The position numbers were made by a program, and so were the translations under genes. 8,275 nt of DNA, from the NCBI GenBank assembly GCA_902766345.1, contig CACXDK010000166.1, positions 1 to 8,275 on the forward strand, written 5' to 3'. This document shows, piece by piece, positions 5,779-8,275 of this stretch. Numbering within the stretch: the first letter of the stretch is position 1; every line of letters begins with the position of its first letter. The notes under the pieces are model-generated. The model searched no databases. It was not told the origin of the DNA and saw only the letters and a program-made list of their open reading frames with translations. Source of the DNA: an uncultured Spirochaetaceae bacterium. Lineage in GTDB: Bacteria > Spirochaetota > Spirochaetia > Treponematales > Treponemataceae.

Positions 5779-7407
5779 TTAGTACATTCCACCCATGTCT
5801 GGAGATGGAGCAGCAGCTGGTGCTGGAGGTTCAGGTATGTCTGTTACAGCACATTCAGTTGTAAGGAGCATACCAGCAACAGAAGCTGCGTTCTGCAAAG
5901 CACAGCGGGTTACCTTTGCAGGGTCAATAATACCAGCATCCATCATGTTTACCCATTCCTGAGTTGCAGCATTGAATCCAACGCCTGGCTTTTCGTTCTT
6001 TGCCTTGTCTGCAATAACAGAACCGTCAAGACCAGCATTGTCTGCAATCTGGCGGATTGGCTCTTCAAGAGCACGCTTTACAATTCTGAATCCAACCTTT
6101 TCGTCACCTACAAGGTCTGCCTTGTTTTCGTCAAGAACTTTGCTTGCTTCAATCAAAGCAATTCCACCACCAGCAACAATACCTTCTTCAAGAGCAGCAC
6201 GTGTTGCAGCAAGAGTATCTTCTACGCGGAACTTCTTTTCCTTCATTTCTGTTTCAGTAATAGCACCAATGTTGATTACTGCTACACCGCCAGAAAGTTT
6301 TGCAAGGCGTTCCTTGAGCTTTTCCTTGTCATAATCAGATGTTGACTTTTCAATCTGGTTCTTGATTTCTGCAACACGGTTCTTAATGTCGTCCTTGTTG
6401 CCAGAACCGTCAACGATTGTTGTGTTGTCTTTGTCAATCTTAACAGACTTTGCCTGACCAAGATCAGAAAGTTCTGCTGTTTCAAGCTTGAGTCCGAGGT
6501 CTTTTGTAATAACCTTACCACCTGTAAGAATTGCAATGTCATTGAGCATTTCCTTGTGGCGGTCACCGAATCCAGGAGCCTTTACAGCACAGCACTTGAG
6601 AGTACCGCGGAGTGAGTTTACAACCAATGTTGTAATTGCTTCACCGTCTACGTCTTCTGCAATGATTACGAGAGGGCGACCAGTCTGTGCAATCTTTTCG
6701 AGCAATGGAAGGATATCCTTCATTGTAGAAATCTTTTCGTCGTGGATAAGGATGTATGGGTTTTCGAAATTGCATTCCATTCTTTCACGGTCATTTACAA
6801 AGTATGCATTGATATAACCGCGGTCAAACTGCATTCCTTCTACAGTCTTTACTGTTGTATCCATGTTCTTTGACTCTTCAACAGTAATAACACCGTCTTT
6901 TCCAACCTTTTCAATTGCTTCTGCAAGAATCTTACCGATTTCTGGGTCGTTGTTTGCAGAAATTGTAGCAACGTGAGTAATATCATCATTGCCCTTTACA
7001 GCACGGCTGTTCTTCTTTACCTGCTCAACAGCAATAGCTGTAGCCTTGTCGATACCGCGCTTAATTTCAATAGGTGTCATACCTGCAGAAACAGCCTTAA
7101 GACCTTCGCGTACAATAGCATAAGCAAGAACTGTAGCTGTAGTAGTTCCGTCACCAGCAACATCGTTTGTCTTAGAAGAAACTTCTTTTACAAGCTGTGC
7201 ACCCATGTTTTCAAATGGGTCTTTAAGTTCAATTTCCTTTGCAACAGAAACGCCGTCTTTTGTGATTGTTGGAGAACCGTATTTCTTGTCAAGCATTACA
7301 AGGCGTCCACAAGGTCCAAGTGTAACCTTTACTGCCTTTGCAATCTGTTCTACACCACTCAACATCTTTTTACGTGCGTCTTCACTGTAAACTAACTGTT
7401 TAGCCAT
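5779..7407 (-). CDS. groEL: Chaperonin GroEL (Hsp60)
   Basis: Cytoplasmic ATP-dependent folding chamber formed by two stacked rings of seven subunits, working with GroES. The 542 residues match the usual 540-550. Visible elements are the equatorial nucleotide motif [17 protein letters not shown] (45-61), the ATP loop [10 protein letters not shown] (83-92) with Asp86, the apical KAPGFGDR segment, [21 protein letters not shown] carrying the catalytic aspartate, and a short Gly-Met tail ending MGGMY. Two residues near the nucleotide pocket are unusual: LGPCGRLV (30-37), where most GroELs read LGPKGRNV. There are six cysteines. The start follows AGGAG after 10 bases. The gene stands alone, with no groES beside it, and no CIRCE operator is seen in the 145 bp upstream. 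Confidence 0.98.
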   Translation of the reverse strand: MAKQLVYSEDARKKMLSGVEQIAKAVKVTLGPCGRLVMLDKKYGSPTITKDGVSVAKEIELKDPFENMGAQLVKEVSSKTNDVAGDGTTTATVLAYAIVREGLKAVSAGMTPIEIKRGIDKATAIAVEQVKKNSRAVKGNDDITHVATISANNDPEIGKILAEAIEKVGKDGVITVEESKNMDTTVKTVEGMQFDRGYINAYFVNDRERMECNFENPYILIHDEKISTMKDILPLLEKIAQTGRPLVIIAEDVDGEAITTLVVNSLRGTLKCCAVKAPGFGDRHKEMLNDIAILTGGKVITKDLGLKLETAELSDLGQAKSVKIDKDNTTIVDGSGNKDDIKNRVAEIKNQIEKSTSDYDKEKLKERLAKLSGGVAVINIGAITETEMKEKKFRVEDTLAATRAALEEGIVAGGGIALIEASKVLDENKADLVGDEKVGFRIVKRALEEPIRQIADNAGLDGSVIADKAKNEKPGVGFNAATQEWVNMMDAGIIDPAKVTRCALQNAASVAGMLLTTECAVTDIPEPPAPAAAPSPDMGGMY

Positions 7408-7455
7408 ATTTATGTAACTCCTATTAATTTGTTCCTAGAATATTTCTTTCTGTGT

Positions 7456-7485
7456 AATATAACAAAAAATATGATGTTTAGGCAA
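7456..7485 (-). promoter_or_regulatory. Candidate groEL promoter
   Basis: On the minus strand TTGCCT (7480-7485) and TATATT (7456-7461, five of six) are 18 bp apart. The start would be near 7449, with a leader of about 40 nt. An A/T tract lies upstream. No HrcA-type (CIRCE) inverted repeat is visible. Confidence 0.5.
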
Positions 7486-7493
7486 ATTTTTTT

Positions 7494-7512
7494 TAAGAAA
7501 AAATTTTTCTTA
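7494..7512. repeat. 19-bp A/T palindrome between groEL and the PAS gene
   Basis: TAAGAAAAA and TTTTTCTTA flank a single central A. It lies between the divergent promoters and overlaps the candidate -35 of the PAS gene. It could be an operator or a bent-DNA element, but it is nearly all A and T. Confidence 0.4.
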
Positions 7513-7535
7513 TCTATTTCTAAAGCCGATAAATT
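7507..7535 (+). promoter_or_regulatory. Weak candidate promoter of the PAS gene
   Basis: TTCTTA (7507-7512) and TAAATT (7530-7535) are 17 bp apart, both imperfect matches. The start would be near 7542, leaving about 10 nt of leader with AGGGGG (7543-7548) as a close Shine-Dalgarno. Confidence 0.3.
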
Positions 7536-7552
7536 AAGGCATAGGGGGAAAA

Positions 7553-7969
7553 ATGCCAACAACTGTCGATTATAAAGCAATCTTTGAATGTATGCCACTG
7601 CCATCAGCAGTATGCACACCAATTTTCACCAGTAGCAACGAAATAAAAGACATCCACATAGATGCAGTAAACAACCAGTTTAGTACAGTAACTAAAAACA
7701 CCATAAAAACCGACAGTCTTTATTCTGAAATAAAAGACAACCTTACTCCAGACTTAGACTGGCTTGCATTGGCACAGAAAGCACTTTCTGCCCCTGTAGA
7801 AAAAGCATTCTATTCACTGGTGGCAAAAACACACCTTAAAATTACGGCTTCAAAAGCTTCTGACGGCAAAATCGTCCTGTGCCTTACTGACATTGCAAAA
7901 GAAAAGGAAACAGAACAGCAGTTACGCCGCCAGAATTCTAGGCTGGAAGAACTCACAGCAAAGCTTTAA
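7553..7969 (+). CDS. Stand-alone PAS-like sensor-domain protein without output domain
   Basis: The 138-residue protein looks like one PAS fold followed by the start of a signalling helix. It opens with YKAIFECMPLPSAVCTPIF, a typical PAS entry. VNNQFSTVT follows near residue 40, the final PAS strand is GKIVLCLTDIA, and a charged coiled-coil segment (KEKETEQQLRRQNSRLEE) comes next. In most proteins this helix connects to a GGDEF, histidine-kinase or similar output domain; here the reading frame stops at TAA three residues later (LTAKL), and a terminator follows within 30 bp. There is no sign of coding in another frame beyond the stop. It could be a genuine single-domain sensor or partner protein, or the remnant of a longer gene. 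AGGGGG lies four bases before the ATG. It is divergent from groEL. The ligand is unknown. Confidence 0.72.
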   Translation: MPTTVDYKAIFECMPLPSAVCTPIFTSSNEIKDIHIDAVNNQFSTVTKNTIKTDSLYSEIKDNLTPDLDWLALAQKALSAPVEKAFYSLVAKTHLKITASKASDGKIVLCLTDIAKEKETEQQLRRQNSRLEELTAKL

Positions 7970-7996
7970 CATGTTGACTGACTTCAAAAAAAATAA

Positions 7997-8019
7997 GCCC
8001 TCAGAAGAAATCTGAGGGC
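7997..8019 (+). terminator. Bidirectional terminator between the PAS gene and the ompA-like gene
   Basis: A perfect 9-bp GC-rich stem GCCCTCAGA/TCTGAGGGC with a 5-nt loop is followed by six Ts at 8021-8026 on the plus strand. On the minus strand it is followed by TTATTTTTTTT. It therefore can end both convergent transcripts. Confidence 0.9.
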
Positions 8020-8036
8020 ATTTTTTATTTATGCAT

Positions 8037-8275
8037 TTATTTATCTATTATAGTAATTTCTACACGGCGATTTTTGGAACGGTTTGCCTGAGTGTTATTT
8101 GGAACAATAGGCTTTTTGTCGCCAAAGCCCTGTGTGAAAATGTGATACTGATCTTTCACTCCCAACTGAATAAGATAGTCTGCCACAGACTGAGCACGCT
8201 GTTCACTCAAAATCTGAGGATCTACCCCACCTGCCGCAACCGCAGTATGCCCGGAAATCAGAATGTCATTATTTG
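8037..8275 (-). CDS. OmpA/MotB-family C-terminal peptidoglycan-binding domain (5' end outside window)
   Basis: Only the last 78 residues are inside the window; the gene continues past the right edge. They match the OmpA-like domain: SGHTA strand end (7-11), the helix LSEQRAQSVADYLI (22-35), GFGDKKPIV (49-57), and the terminal NRSKNRRVEITI (64-75) that closes the fold. Such domains anchor outer-membrane or periplasmic proteins to the cell wall. The conserved arginine (Arg26 of the visible part, in EQRAQ) is kept, but the aspartate of the usual GHTD motif is alanine. In other bacteria that pair contacts diaminopimelate; spirochaete peptidoglycan generally has ornithine instead, so the change may fit a different wall. 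The N-terminal architecture (barrel, lipoprotein or other) is not visible. Confidence 0.9.
   Translation of the reverse strand, partial: NNDILISGHTAVAAGGVDPQILSEQRAQSVADYLIQLGVKDQYHIFTQGFGDKKPIVPNNTQANRSKNRRVEITIIDK

Noticed and set aside
6282..6566. Second minus-strand open frame inside groEL
   Set aside because: It is an out-of-frame shadow of a highly conserved gene, with no start signals.
7410..7622. Minus-strand open frame of 70 codons upstream of groEL
   Set aside because: It runs through the groEL promoter and into the PAS gene on the opposite strand, and its translation is an A/T-driven hydrophobic string.

Overview
This window most likely comes from a host-associated or gut-type spirochaete of the genus Treponema, or a close relative. 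The inference rests on several points: moderate-to-low GC with A/T-rich intergenic regions, lipoproteins with short or relaxed lipoboxes, an ornithine-era-like OmpA domain with GHTA in place of GHTD, a groEL without an adjacent groES, and a rubredoxin gene (anaerobic lifestyle). No rRNA or other phylogenetic marker is present, so the genus is an inference.

Layout, left to right. (1) Positions 1-2969, minus strand: a branched-chain/hydrophobic amino-acid ABC uptake operon in the order livK (lipoprotein binding protein), livH and livM (permeases). livM runs off the left edge, and the ATPase genes livG/livF would be expected beyond it. A perfect 14-bp hairpin sits between livK and livH and probably lowers permease expression relative to the binding protein. 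(2) Positions 3104-4092, plus strand: a well-formed promoter drives a 58-residue rubredoxin followed 8 nt later by a class I SAM-dependent methyltransferase. (3) Positions 4104-4797, minus strand: a KDPG/KHG aldolase (eda), convergent with the methyltransferase. Its best promoter lies so close to the ATG that the mRNA may be leaderless. (4) Positions 4816-5630, minus strand: a lipoprotein of unknown function with its own promoter. (5) Positions 5664-7485, minus strand: groEL with its promoter, followed by three successive inverted repeats, the last of which is a classical terminator. (6) Positions 7507-7969, plus strand: a short PAS-like protein divergent from groEL that ends just where a signalling output domain would normally begin. 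(7) Positions 7997-8019: a bidirectional terminator shared with (8) the 3' end of an OmpA/MotB-type peptidoglycan-binding protein (minus strand) that runs off the right edge.

The genes are mostly housekeeping or transport functions in independent transcription units. I see no mobile element, CRISPR array, tRNA, rRNA or defence island, and no gene-free stretch longer than about 200 bp. No convincing new multi-gene system is present. The points most worth a second look are small: the hairpin between livK and livH, the possible leaderless eda transcript, the three-hairpin 3' region of groEL (including a 32-bp perfect palindrome), the output-less PAS protein, and unusual residues in GroEL and the OmpA domain.
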